In this document: one piece after another, positions 5,788 through 14,471 of the stretch
Numbering within the stretch: position 1 is the first letter of the stretch
How the letters are laid out: every line of letters begins with the position of its first letter
Source: a virus
Virus record (IMG/VR): IMGVR_UViG_3300022751_000237
Span: 1 to 31,195 of that record
Strand: one strand, 5' to 3'
DNA: 31,195 nt
Translations under genes and position numbers: made by a program
Notes under the pieces: model-generated
What the model saw: the letters and a program-made list of their open reading frames with translations, nothing else
What the model was told of the DNA's origin: nothing
Database searches by the model: none

Positions 5788-6867
5788 ATGAATGGGACAA
5801 TCTACATAAGCGGTGAAATTGGAGTTAATACAACTCTGTTGGATGTAATCAAGCAAGTTAAAGCGCAACCACAAGCTCAATCATATCTTGTAAAGATTGA
5901 TAGCAACGGTGGCTATGTTGATGCTGGATTTGCAATCTACGATTACTTAAAAAATCTCGGTAAGCCAGTTACTACTTATACCACAAAGGCTTACAGCATC
6001 GCTAGCGTTATCTTCATGGCTGGTTCAATTCGAATCATCCCAGAAAACACTCCAGAAGCTCTGATGATTCACAATCCGTGGATGGAGGTTGCTGGTGACC
6101 AACAAACCCTTGCAGAATACGCGAAAGACCTAAAAAAGACAGAAGATGAGTTGATTGAATTCTATTCAAAAGCTGTCGAAATCCCAGGACAAACAATCCA
6201 AAATCTTCTTAAGAACGAAACATTCTTAAATGCCACCCAAGCTAAAGAACTAGGCTTTGCAACACAACTTCAAGTTGCTTCAAAAGCGGTGGCAAAACTA
6301 CATAACAAAGACAAAGACGAAAAGAATTTCATGTCAAACTACGGAAAACAGATTACAGAAATCTGGAACAAAGTCGTTGGTAATCCAACGGCCAAAAATG
6401 AATTAATTCTTCAAGATGCAACAGGAGAAGTTGAAATAAAATTCACCGAATTGGAGCCAACAGATGTCGCAGAAGTTGGAGCAATCGCAACAGTAAATGA
6501 TGAACCAGCAAACGAAAGCTACTTAATGCCAGATGGACAATCATTGGTATTCGTGGCGGGGGAATTGACTGAAATCATTCCAGCTGAGGAAACTGGGGAC
6601 GAGCCAGCAGATGAAGAGGAACCAGAAGCATCTGCTGAACAAAGCCATGCAATTGACTTTACCGCAAGATTAGATGAATTAGAGAATAAACTTTCTGAAA
6701 TCATCAACAAAATGGTTGAAAACCAAGACCAAGTTGCTGCAAGCGTAAAAGCGTTGGCTAAATCAATTGGTTCAGACTACTCAACCAAGAATACAAACGA
6801 AAAGGTATCAGCGGTGGCAAAAGCTAAAGAAACTGCAACTCCTAAATTTTCTATTAAAAGAAAATAA
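5788..6867 (+). CDS. ClpP-type prohead protease with scaffold-like C-terminus
   Basis: A 359-aa protein. Residues 1-160 are a ClpP/S14-like protease: SNGGYVDAG (39-47), the nucleophile Ser70 in AYSIAS, and the active-site His95 in MIHNPW. The remainder, from about 185, is acidic, rich in Glu, Ala and Pro (about 240-285), then a predicted coiled coil (RLDELENKLSEIINKMVEN, about 291-309) and a basic end. This layout fits a prohead protease fused to a scaffolding domain, as in several phages where protease and scaffold share one gene. It would act in immature capsids, cutting scaffold and possibly capsid protein. It precedes the major capsid gene by 33 bases. No other ATG is available until residue 77, so the start very close to the promoter is firm. 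Confidence 0.85.
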   Translation: MNGTIYISGEIGVNTTLLDVIKQVKAQPQAQSYLVKIDSNGGYVDAGFAIYDYLKNLGKPVTTYTTKAYSIASVIFMAGSIRIIPENTPEALMIHNPWMEVAGDQQTLAEYAKDLKKTEDELIEFYSKAVEIPGQTIQNLLKNETFLNATQAKELGFATQLQVASKAVAKLHNKDKDEKNFMSNYGKQITEIWNKVVGNPTAKNELILQDATGEVEIKFTELEPTDVAEVGAIATVNDEPANESYLMPDGQSLVFVAGELTEIIPAEETGDEPADEEEPEASAEQSHAIDFTARLDELENKLSEIINKMVENQDQVAASVKALAKSIGSDYSTKNTNEKVSAVAKAKETATPKFSIKRK

Positions 6868-6900
6868 TAACACGAATACGCTAGAAAGAATAAAAAAAGA

Positions 6901-7944
6901 ATGGCAAATTTCAATTTTGATAACGTAACGTTATCGCCAAAAGAGGTTCAAGAATTATCAAAAGTGATTTTTGAAGCTGCATTTACAAACCCAGCATTGG
7001 CAGAAATGCACGATATCGTTGAAGGAATCGATATGAAAACTCAAATCCTTTTGATGTCATCAATGGGATTGGTGGGTAAATCTGCTGCAGGTTGCACACC
7101 AGAAGATTCAGATGCTGGAATTGTTGCAACAGAAAAATTCTGGGAAAACAATCAGTTAGACATAAGAATCCCTTATTGTGTAAAAGACCTTCCAGCTTTA
7201 CTTAAAGCTTTTGGTCAAAAATCTAATAAGTATGATGTTGAAGGCTCAGAGGAAATCAAATTGATTGCTTCAAGACTTTTAGAAGCATTAGACGAAGCAA
7301 TCTTGAGGTTGACATGGTTTGGAGATAAGCAAGCAAATGTTGTAGCAAGTGGCGGTACTTTAAACAGTCCAGCAGTTGTTGACTATTTCAATACTGTTGA
7401 CGGAATTTGGAAACAGATTTTCACTGGCGTTGCATCAAGCACAATCCAAAGAGCTACAATCGCTTCAAACACGGGTACAACATATTCAGCACAGGAATTG
7501 AAAGATGGTGAAGCTTTGACAGCAATGAGAAAAGTTTATAACCAATCAGATACAAGATTGAAAAATCATGGTGAAGGAATCTTTATCGTAACGCAATCTG
7601 TTTATGACAATTTCATGGATAAATTAGAGGATGCTGGATTAAATGCTGTTGGTTCATTGGCTATTAATGATGGTGTTATGACCTATAGAGGAAAAAGAAT
7701 AATCGTTGCTGACTTTATGGACAGAATCATTACCTCTTACATGGATAATGGTACTAAATACAATCTTCCAAACAGAATCGTTTACACAATCAAAAACAAC
7801 ATCCCAGTTGGAACATTGGATGTGAATGAATTCAAGGATTTGAGTGTTTGGTACGACAAAACAGATAGAAAAGTCTACACGGAAAATATTTTCAGTTTGG
7901 ATGCAAAAGTCCTTGAAGGATACTACATCTCTGTAGCATATTAA
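6901..7944 (+). CDS. Major capsid protein
   Basis: A 347-aa protein directly after the protease/scaffold gene, the standard place for the major head protein. Its composition (mixed alpha/beta, no Cys-rich or membrane segment) and segments such as RIPYCVKDLPALLKAF, FIVTQSVYDNFMDKL and YRGKRIIVADFMDRII suit the HK97-type capsid proteins of Bacteroidota phages. There is no long N-terminal delta domain, consistent with the scaffold being on the protease protein. A hairpin follows the stop codon and may lower read-through into later genes, so that capsid is made in excess, which is an inference. Confidence 0.82.
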   Translation: MANFNFDNVTLSPKEVQELSKVIFEAAFTNPALAEMHDIVEGIDMKTQILLMSSMGLVGKSAAGCTPEDSDAGIVATEKFWENNQLDIRIPYCVKDLPALLKAFGQKSNKYDVEGSEEIKLIASRLLEALDEAILRLTWFGDKQANVVASGGTLNSPAVVDYFNTVDGIWKQIFTGVASSTIQRATIASNTGTTYSAQELKDGEALTAMRKVYNQSDTRLKNHGEGIFIVTQSVYDNFMDKLEDAGLNAVGSLAINDGVMTYRGKRIIVADFMDRIITSYMDNGTKYNLPNRIVYTIKNNIPVGTLDVNEFKDLSVWYDKTDRKVYTENIFSLDAKVLEGYYISVAY

Positions 7945-7949
7945 TAACA

Positions 7950-7970
7950 GGGTGGCATCATCTGCCACCC
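7950..7970 (+). terminator. Hairpin after the capsid gene
   Basis: GGGTGGCA and TGCCACCC form a perfect 8-bp stem around TCATC. A-rich, not T-rich, sequence follows, so it is probably a weak terminator or an RNA end-stabilising element of the capsid message. Confidence 0.5.
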
Positions 7971-8002
7971 AAAAAATAACAAGAATGAGAACATAATTAT
8001 AA

Positions 8003-8584
8003 ATGGATTGTATTTCAAAACTGACTGCCAACATTTCATACGATTGCACACCAGCTGGAAGAGCTAAAGCAGGACTTGAGACAAAGGCAGTTTTAATAAA
8101 TAAATCTGATATTGACTTGACAGCATTGACTTCATCTGGAGCAACAGTTACTAATCTATCACTTGTTTCTGGCTCGACTGGATTCAAAATCGATTGGGCT
8201 AAGCAACTTGGAAACACTGCTTCGGAGTTTGCTGCAAATGATTCTGGAGTCGATACTTTCACTCATAGCTTTGCTTGTAGAGTTTTTGGTCAATCTGCAG
8301 CTGATGCAGAAAGGGTAAGAGAATTATCCGCTGGTGAGTTTGTCGTGGTTGTAGAGTCGAAGTGGAAAGGCGCAAACAATGCATCGGCTTTCAAGGTTTT
8401 CGGAATCGAGAATGGATTGAAAATGAGCGAAGGTTCATTCACATCATTGGAAAATGATGGCTCATTTCTTTTTACGCTTTCTAGCGTCGAAGGATTTGGT
8501 GAAACATACCCTTTCCAAGTTTACTCTGAAACTTCTTATACCGCTACTAAAGCCAAATTTGATGGCTTGTTTACTACGGTATAA
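8003..8584 (+). CDS. Probable tail tube or other structural phage protein
   Basis: A 193-aa protein that looks beta-rich, with alternating polar and hydrophobic stretches and Ser/Thr/Gly content typical of virion proteins (FKVFGIENGLKMSEGSFTSL in the middle). Family assignment is by context and look: it follows the major capsid gene and is isolated by hairpins on both sides, as highly expressed structural genes often are. A major tail tube protein is the best guess, since none other is evident among the tail genes. A head decoration protein is an alternative. Confidence 0.5.
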   Translation: MDCISKLTANISYDCTPAGRAKAGLETKAVLINKSDIDLTALTSSGATVTNLSLVSGSTGFKIDWAKQLGNTASEFAANDSGVDTFTHSFACRVFGQSAADAERVRELSAGEFVVVVESKWKGANNASAFKVFGIENGLKMSEGSFTSLENDGSFLFTLSSVEGFGETYPFQVYSETSYTATKAKFDGLFTTV

Positions 8585-8602
8585 ACAAATAATAATACAA
8601 AG

Positions 8603-8642
8603 AAAAAGGTAGGTAAGGCATTTGTCCTACCTACCTTTTTTA
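8603..8642 (+). terminator. Rho-independent terminator
   Basis: GGTAGGTA and TACCTACC pair over 8 bp, extended by flanking A5/T5 pairing, and end in a T-run. This is the strongest terminator inside the head cluster. Partial read-through must still supply portal and later genes, unless another promoter lies downstream that I did not find. Confidence 0.7.
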
Positions 8643-8658
8643 TTTAAACGATAAAAAT

Positions 8659-8946
8659 ATGGCTTGCACAAGTTGTAAAAAAAAGACTGAAATATCTGAG
8701 AAATTTGTTCCTAGCGTTGGGGATTTCTCACTAAGAAATACTGGCGTTCACCAAATCAATTTTGGTTCTGATTTATTCATTTCGAATGCAAATATGACAA
8801 ACCAATTGGCAATCCAATTCTTAAAGGAAAACCCAAATCGAATCTCATTGTTTGAAACATTTCCCGCCAATTGGAAAGACCTTGTAAATCCAAAACAAGT
8901 TGAAACCGAAATAACAAAAGTTAAGGTTACCCGCAAAAGTAAGTAA
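8659..8946 (+). CDS. Small hypothetical phage protein, 95 aa
   Basis: A short protein with an N-terminal Cys pair (ACTSCKKK, residues 2-9) and a C-terminal basic stretch. The middle (QLAIQFLKENPNRISLFE) is likely helical. Only two nearby cysteines are present, so a zinc site would have to form between subunits. It shares the TAATG overlap with the portal gene and so is probably translated with it. A head-completion or portal-associated role fits its position, but no family is recognised. Confidence 0.6.
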   Translation: MACTSCKKKTEISEKFVPSVGDFSLRNTGVHQINFGSDLFISNANMTNQLAIQFLKENPNRISLFETFPANWKDLVNPKQVETEITKVKVTRKSK

Positions 8947-10097
8947 TGAGAGTTAAACTGATAAATGTAGATAACCGTTTGAAAATAAAATTTGATAAGA
9001 CTGACGGGATTTACAATTGGGGTGACGACAATGCTTATCCTTCGCTAGTTAAAAGCTTGATTGGTTCATCAGTTACCGCACGTCAATGTGTGGATATGAA
9101 TGCCAAATATATCTACGGTAAAGGATTTAAGTTTGTTGACTCTGTATTGGATAAATCGTTGCTTGTTGTAAACAAAAAAGAACATTCTTTAAATCAACTT
9201 TTAAGGATTGTATCAAAAGAATTTGCTGAACAAAACAACATATTTCTTCATGTTAACTACAATAGTCTATTTGAGGTGACTAGCGTTGATTTATTGCCCT
9301 GTACGGATGTTAGAATTGGCAAGAGCGATTCAACTGGCTACAGTGGAAAATTTGTCAAATATAACAATTTCGATAAGAGCAAAGACAAGAATGTGAAATC
9401 GGAAGATTTTGCCATTATCGATAGGTTAAACATGAATTCATCTGTTATCCAAGCGCAAGTTGATGCAGCGGGCGGTTGGTCAAAATATAAAGGGCAAATC
9501 CTTCACGTCACATCTGATTTCTCAGAATTGTATTCACTTACGGATGCTGATTCAGTTCTGCTAGATTGTGATTCAGAACATCAAGCATCATTATATAAAA
9601 ATAGCGGACTCAGAAAGGGATTTTTTGGAGCCAAACTTTTCATCACCAAAAAGTTCAGCGATGACGATGAGCGAGATGATTTTGTTAAGACTATAGAAGA
9701 TTTAAAAGGTGCAGAAGATAGCAACGGAATCCTCCATTTGGAAGCAGACCTTGAAACTGATGTATTGAGCGAGCAAATGCTTATCCAAAACATAGACTCA
9801 AATATTGATGACAAAACTTTTGAATCGACTGAATCTTCAACGTCAAGAAATATCAGGAAGGCATTCGGTGTACCAGCTATTCTCTTGGAAGATTCTGATA
9901 ATTCAATTTTTGGTAACAGCGGTGAGCTGCTTATCCAAGCTAAAATGATGCATTGGGAGAATAAGGAGGAAGAAAGAAATATAATAACGGAAGCCTTTGA
10001 GAAAGTTTTCTCAAGATTCCATGTAAATCTTAATCCAAATAATGATTGGACTGTAAAGCCTATCATCGATGTTAAAGCCGATAATATAAATGAATAA
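8946..10097 (+). CDS. Phage portal protein
   Basis: A 383-aa protein with the portal pattern. The N-terminal half starts with a wing-like region (QCVDMNAKYIYGKGFKF, about residues 47-63). The C-terminal half carries the conserved stem/crown segment RNIRKAFGVPAILLEDSDN (about 300-318), followed by a long charged helix (KMMHWENKEEERNIITEAF). It would form the dodecameric ring through which DNA is packaged and to which the tail connects. It overlaps the stop of the previous gene and the start of the next, so the three are likely coupled. Its length is at the short end for portals, but no piece appears to be missing. Unusually, the terminase genes lie downstream of it. Confidence 0.8.
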   Translation: MRVKLINVDNRLKIKFDKTDGIYNWGDDNAYPSLVKSLIGSSVTARQCVDMNAKYIYGKGFKFVDSVLDKSLLVVNKKEHSLNQLLRIVSKEFAEQNNIFLHVNYNSLFEVTSVDLLPCTDVRIGKSDSTGYSGKFVKYNNFDKSKDKNVKSEDFAIIDRLNMNSSVIQAQVDAAGGWSKYKGQILHVTSDFSELYSLTDADSVLLDCDSEHQASLYKNSGLRKGFFGAKLFITKKFSDDDERDDFVKTIEDLKGAEDSNGILHLEADLETDVLSEQMLIQNIDSNIDDKTFESTESSTSRNIRKAFGVPAILLEDSDNSIFGNSGELLIQAKMMHWENKEEERNIITEAFEKVFSRFHVNLNPNNDWTVKPIIDVKADNINE

Positions 10098-10605
10098 AAT
10101 AATCACAGTTGAAGAAATTGCTCAGATAAAAGATTTGGGCAAAAAGCTTGATGTAAACAAGATTAATCCAATCATTGAGCAAGCTCAAGATATTGAATTG
10201 AGAGACTATTTAGGGATGAAATTCTATTTTGAAATTCTCTCCAATATTGAAAGCCCGGACTTTCAAGATTTGCTATCTGGTTCAACATTTGTTTTTGAAG
10301 GAATAAGCTATTCTCAACAAGGCATAAAATCAATGCTTGCTGACCTATTTATGGCTCGCTTTATACCACAAATGAATGTGAATGTTACTCCTTTTGGAGT
10401 AACTGTAAAACAGTCTCCAGATAGTGAACCAGCTGACAGAAATTCGCTTAAAGACCTTGCTCAAATGCAGCGAGAAGCCGCTGGAAGCAAGTGGGAAATC
10501 ATCAAGCTTTATTTGAAATCCAACAAGGCTTTATTCCCAATTTATAATTCTAAACCAGATACAATAGCGACTGGTGAAAGAAGACTGAAATTCAGAAAAA
10601 TTTAA
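10090..10605 (+). CDS. Head-tail adaptor/connector protein
   Basis: A 171-aa, mostly helical protein. The segment ELRDYLGMKFYFEILSNIES and the Asp/Leu-rich helices fit the connector-type proteins found after portal genes in Bacteroidota phages. I infer a head-completion role joining portal and tail. It overlaps the portal gene by 8 bases and the fibre start by one base (TAATG). The family is assigned from memory and position only. Confidence 0.6.
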   Translation: MNKIITVEEIAQIKDLGKKLDVNKINPIIEQAQDIELRDYLGMKFYFEILSNIESPDFQDLLSGSTFVFEGISYSQQGIKSMLADLFMARFIPQMNVNVTPFGVTVKQSPDSEPADRNSLKDLAQMQREAAGSKWEIIKLYLKSNKALFPIYNSKPDTIATGERRLKFRKI

Positions 10606-13600
10606 TGCAAATATTCGAAAATTTTGATGGCTCAACCTTCAAATTAAATTCAAAGAAATATGTAAAAAACTTCATTGTAATGCCTGTTGGAACTACTTCA
10701 ATTGCCATATACAATGCCTATGATACCAGCTTGCAGTTGTTGCCAGCGACAAGCTACAAAGACATCAAAGTTAACAACGCAAGCTTCCAAAGCCAGCAAA
10801 CTTTGATGGAAGTTCTTTCACCTATGTTGTTCTCAAAAGTGGTCTATTCTGATGGTATCTTGCCAAATCAGATTATCTATTTGAGCGAGATGAACAGACT
10901 TGGGAACAGGCTTGCAATTCCAGCTGGATGTATTTGGCGAATTGACGGAATTGTTTTGTCAAATGATTCATCTTTTTTCACAGACATTGCCCCAGCAACT
11001 GACGGATTCCACCGTATTGACATTATTGTTGCTAAATCGGACTCAACATTTGAGAAAATCCAAGGTGGCGAAAGCTCAACAGTTGCAACGGCTCCATTTT
11101 TGCCACCAAATTCATTATTAGTTACCACAATCAATATTTCTGGAAATGAAATAAACGACGGTAATGAGCCTATTGTTGGTAGTTTGTATATTGAGAAAAC
11201 GGATGAAGCGATTGTGATTGAAAGCAGAATTGGGGAAATCACAATTGACATTGATGTTGACGGGAAAAATAAATATAAAATTACCGATGCTGATGTAATA
11301 CTTGGATTTTCTGCAAATTTAATTTCACGCGCAGCAATGTGGACGGGAAAGCCTTATTTCGTAACCAATACAAGAAATACATCAATTAAATTAAAACATA
11401 ATACCTCCAACATATATGGATTTTCATTTCCTTCCCATGAAGATATGATTTTGCCAGCTGGTGGAACAGCTATGTTTTATTTCGACAAGAGGATGATATA
11501 TGTCGGATTGGAGTTCAAAAAGTACGCGTCACTCGATTCAAACGGAAAAGTACCTTTGAGCCAGATAAATGATGCTTTGCTTGGTAATGTTAACTATCAA
11601 GGTTTGTGGAATTCTGCTACAAACGCGCCAGATTTGACTGTTGTAGGAACAAAAGGTCATTACTACATAAACACTGTCAGTGGCATTCAATTTGGCAAAT
11701 ATTGGGAAAATGGTGATTGGATTATATCGGATGGAAATGATTGGGCAAAAGTAGATAACACTGATGCGGTTTCAAGTGTCGCTGGAAGAACGGGAAATAT
11801 TATTTTAACTAAGGACGATATTGAAGGATTAACTGCAACATTGGCGGCGACTGCTGTAGATTCAAACGTAGTTCACAAACTTGGAAATATAACCGAATCA
11901 ATAAACGGTGAAAAGACATTTACATCACCTATGAAAGTTAATCCAACTACGACAGAACCAAGCTTGATTGTAACTAGCACCGCTGGGCAAGGTGCATATA
12001 CCACTATGCAAATTAATGGACCATCTTTTTCAAATAATGATGGTTTGCAAATTAGGCAAGCAACTGACGGTCGAGTTGAAATTAAAAATATGTCCACTAT
12101 TGGCGGTAATACGGTGATGATTGGTAATAGAAACCATAATCACCTTATCCTTAATAATGACGGGACTTCTACCTTTAATGGAAAAGTCAAAGGAGTTGAA
12201 GCTACAAATCCGAATGAATTTACGACACTTTCACAAGTTTCAACTAAAATCACAAATGGTGGTCAAAACGGAGCAATCAGTATTGGGTCATTAAACGGTT
12301 ATATAGCTCAATTAACTGGATATTGGGATTTTCAAGGAATTGCGGGATTAACGCTTCCATCATTTAGTATGCCTAACAATTCTCAAATAATAAATGGATT
12401 AAATGGCGGTGGTATTTTCAAACTTTATTTAGGTGATACCGATTATAAAACACCTTACATTTCAAAGAATCAAGCTGGGTCGCGACCAACATTTGAATTC
12501 ATCGATGAAAATCCAGATTCTACTGGTGATATTGTAACATTCAAAAACTCGGATGGCGTAGTAGCAAGAATGTTTCACAATGGAGATTTTGCGGCCAAAA
12601 GGTTTTACGGTGAAGGTTTTATTGCCGACAATGGAACTACTAGCGTAGAGATGAGACATTTTTCACCAAGTGAGCCAGCTATTTTTTTCAACGGAATTTA
12701 CAGAATGCTTTACGCTGCAAATTATGGGATAGTTTATAATGTGGGTAGCGGTGAAAATCAATCGTGGAGAATTAATAACGACCCTTACAACCAGATGGAA
12801 TTTAATTCTTCAAGAGAATTAAGACTAGGATATGCAACTGCAGAAACTTCAACAGGAGAAAAATTGCAAGTGAATGGAAAGGGTATGTTCAACGGAACAG
12901 TGAAAGGCTTGCCAGCGACACTTCCTACAGAATTTGTAACGAAAGCGCAACTAGATTTACTTGGCTCTGGCCAATCTAGTTCTGGGCTTGAGAAAATTAC
13001 TCAAGAAGGTAAAAGCGGTTGGAGATTGAAAGGTATTGATGCACAAAATTATGGAAGTGTTGGTCAAAATTCTTTGGATTTATCTGTCAACAATGGAAAT
13101 GCAGGACAAGGAAATGGAGCGACTGGTGACAACTCTTCAATATTGGGTGGTCAATTCAATAAAGCTATTGGTGAATTTTCGAATATTCTAGGTGGAGATT
13201 TTAATATTGCTAATTCAAACTACTCTACAGTCATTGGAAGGGTAAATACTATTGGCACTAATGCTGATGCATCAATAGCAATTGGTAGCCAAAATGAAAT
13301 CTTTACGGGTTCTTATAACGCAAATGCAATCGGATATGGCAATTATATTTATGGTCAAGAAGCAACTGCAATCGGTTCGTTAAACATTGCTAGAAGTTTC
13401 AGAGAGACTGTTTTGGGTTCTTGGTCATCTGATGTCGCTGGAAGCACAAATACTTGGGTTGCAACTCAACCGATTCTGAGAGTTGGGATTGGAACCAGCA
13501 ACAGTGACAGGAAAGATGCTTTACGCATTTATAAAAATGGAAATGTTGAATTAACTCAGACATTGCCATCTGGTGGGAGTGACGCAACTCAAGTTCTATT

Positions 13601-13976
13601 TCGAAATAATAATGGTGTAATAGTTCAAAAACCAAGTGATGCTATTTTCTTTAGAAAAGAACTGTCAAATAAGTCACCGACTGTTGTTACTTACACATTA
13701 GCTCAAACAGACGAAAGATGGATTGTTCAATTCTTTTCTGACAGCCCAGTTACCGTAACTGTGCCAGCATCAATTGTTCAGACTACACGATTCGAAATTA
13801 GACAAATGGGACTTGGACAAGTTACAATCGTTGGGGCAAGCGGAGTGATTTTAAAAACAATAACTGGAAAAACACCAAGCACGATTAGCCAATATGGTCT
13901 TGTCACTTTGGAACAGACTGGCTCTGTTTCTGGGAATACTTGGATTGCCAGAGGAGATTTAGCTAATGCAGTATAA
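10605..13976 (+). CDS. Large tail fibre/receptor-binding protein with YadA-like head repeats
   Basis: A 1123-aa structural protein. Residues 1-320 form an N-terminal attachment region. About 328-385 hold a Trp- and Tyr-rich module (NYQGLWNSATNAPDL, GHYYIN, DGNDWAKVD), followed by SSVAGRTGNIILTKDDIEGL, a linker common in phage fibres. Two similar blocks occur near residues 520-545 (FNGKVKGVEATNPNEF) and 760-780 (FNGTVKGLPATLPTEF), indicating internal duplication. About 843-935 contain repeats of the ILGG..N.A / AIG..N type, as in the left-handed beta-roll heads of trimeric autotransporter adhesins. The protein probably trimerises and contacts the host surface. It lies between the portal module and the holin-like gene. 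No intramolecular chaperone is seen at the C-terminus. Confidence 0.8.
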   Translation: MQIFENFDGSTFKLNSKKYVKNFIVMPVGTTSIAIYNAYDTSLQLLPATSYKDIKVNNASFQSQQTLMEVLSPMLFSKVVYSDGILPNQIIYLSEMNRLGNRLAIPAGCIWRIDGIVLSNDSSFFTDIAPATDGFHRIDIIVAKSDSTFEKIQGGESSTVATAPFLPPNSLLVTTINISGNEINDGNEPIVGSLYIEKTDEAIVIESRIGEITIDIDVDGKNKYKITDADVILGFSANLISRAAMWTGKPYFVTNTRNTSIKLKHNTSNIYGFSFPSHEDMILPAGGTAMFYFDKRMIYVGLEFKKYASLDSNGKVPLSQINDALLGNVNYQGLWNSATNAPDLTVVGTKGHYYINTVSGIQFGKYWENGDWIISDGNDWAKVDNTDAVSSVAGRTGNIILTKDDIEGLTATLAATAVDSNVVHKLGNITESINGEKTFTSPMKVNPTTTEPSLIVTSTAGQGAYTTMQINGPSFSNNDGLQIRQATDGRVEIKNMSTIGGNTVMIGNRNHNHLILNNDGTSTFNGKVKGVEATNPNEFTTLSQVSTKITNGGQNGAISIGSLNGYIAQLTGYWDFQGIAGLTLPSFSMPNNSQIINGLNGGGIFKLYLGDTDYKTPYISKNQAGSRPTFEFIDENPDSTGDIVTFKNSDGVVARMFHNGDFAAKRFYGEGFIADNGTTSVEMRHFSPSEPAIFFNGIYRMLYAANYGIVYNVGSGENQSWRINNDPYNQMEFNSSRELRLGYATAETSTGEKLQVNGKGMFNGTVKGLPATLPTEFVTKAQLDLLGSGQSSSGLEKITQEGKSGWRLKGIDAQNYGSVGQNSLDLSVNNGNAGQGNGATGDNSSILGGQFNKAIGEFSNILGGDFNIANSNYSTVIGRVNTIGTNADASIAIGSQNEIFTGSYNANAIGYGNYIYGQEATAIGSLNIARSFRETVLGSWSSDVAGSTNTWVATQPILRVGIGTSNSDRKDALRIYKNGNVELTQTLPSGGSDATQVLFRNNNGVIVQKPSDAIFFRKELSNKSPTVVTYTLAQTDERWIVQFFSDSPVTVTVPASIVQTTRFEIRQMGLGQVTIVGASGVILKTITGKTPSTISQYGLVTLEQTGSVSGNTWIARGDLANAV

Positions 13977-14222
13977 ATGGATAGTAATATAGAAATAGGT
14001 AGCTGGTTACTACAACAAGCACCAGTTATTGTAGTAATGGGAGTTGTAATTTGGTGGCTCGCTAAACGCCTTGTAAAGGCAGAAGATGAAAAGGATTTGT
14101 TATCGAAAGATGTTATCAAAATTTCAACTCTTTGGGAATCAAAAGCTGATAAAATGGATGGAAGCAAAGAGGAAATCTTGAAGCTTTTGGCGGAAATAAA
14201 ACAAATCGTAAGTTCAAAATAA
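13977..14222 (+). CDS. Single-pass membrane protein, holin-like
   Basis: An 81-aa protein with a short N-terminus, one strong membrane helix (about residues 12-30, APVIVVMGVVIWWLAKRLV) and a charged, likely coiled-coil C-terminal half (KADKMDGSKEEILKLLAEIK). The layout resembles small class III-like or XhlA-like holin-associated proteins. The endolysin of this phage lacks a signal peptide and would need a partner of this kind, although it is encoded about 10 kb upstream. It starts directly after the fibre stop. A different membrane role is possible. Confidence 0.55.
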   Translation: MDSNIEIGSWLLQQAPVIVVMGVVIWWLAKRLVKAEDEKDLLSKDVIKISTLWESKADKMDGSKEEILKLLAEIKQIVSSK

Positions 14223-14377
14223 TGAGAAAAATATATGATATACTATTCAAAAAAAGAGATAACCAAACTTACTTAACTGCTCAAGATAAACTTTGTCTCA
14301 TAAAAAAAATTTTGGAAGAACACCCTCCAAAAATAATTAAATACAAGGAAATATATGTAACCGAAGTACATTTCTAA
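14222..14377 (+). CDS. Small hypothetical protein, 51 aa
   Basis: A short frame whose ATG overlaps the stop of the holin-like gene (TAATG) and which ends just before a terminator. It reads MRKIYDILFKKRD at the start and is basic, with no clear membrane helix. Its position at the end of the operon, the overlapping start and the immediately following terminator support a real gene, perhaps a lysis accessory protein. No family is recognised. Confidence 0.5.
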   Translation: MRKIYDILFKKRDNQTYLTAQDKLCLIKKILEEHPPKIIKYKEIYVTEVHF

Positions 14378-14381
14378 AAAG

Positions 14382-14407
14382 AAGCCGCTGGATCAGCGGC
14401 TTTTTTT
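14382..14407 (+). terminator. Rho-independent terminator ending the head/fibre operon
   Basis: AAGCCGCTG and CAGCGGCTT form a 9-bp perfect stem around GAT, followed by a run of seven T (14401-14407). It separates the capsid-fibre-holin unit from the terminase-tail unit. Confidence 0.85.
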
Positions 14408-14416
14408 ATGGTCACG

Positions 14417-14448
14417 ACTTTACTTTCTGGATTTTGAAAGTACTCTTT
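14417..14448 (+). promoter_or_regulatory. Phage late-promoter element, copy 3
   Basis: ACTTTACTTT, 12 bases, AGTACTCTTT, directly after the terminator and 23 bases before the small terminase ATG. The boxes are identical to those of copy 2, but the spacer is unrelated, which points to the two boxes as the recognised parts. Confidence 0.7.
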
Positions 14449-14471
14449 AATTAAACAACGAGCGAAATAAT

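Noticed and set aside
7654-8262. 202-codon minus-strand ORF across the end of the capsid gene
   Set aside because: Antisense to two well-supported structural genes in the late operon; its long length reflects the codon bias of those genes. No leftward promoter seen.
9581-10066. 161-codon minus-strand ORF in the portal gene
   Set aside because: Serine-rich antisense shadow of the portal gene without any motif.
10384-10403. Perfect hairpin GTTACTCC-TTTT-GGAGTAAC
   Set aside because: Lies inside the adaptor coding sequence and is explained by the codons of a near-symmetrical NVTPFGVTV stretch; no sign of function.
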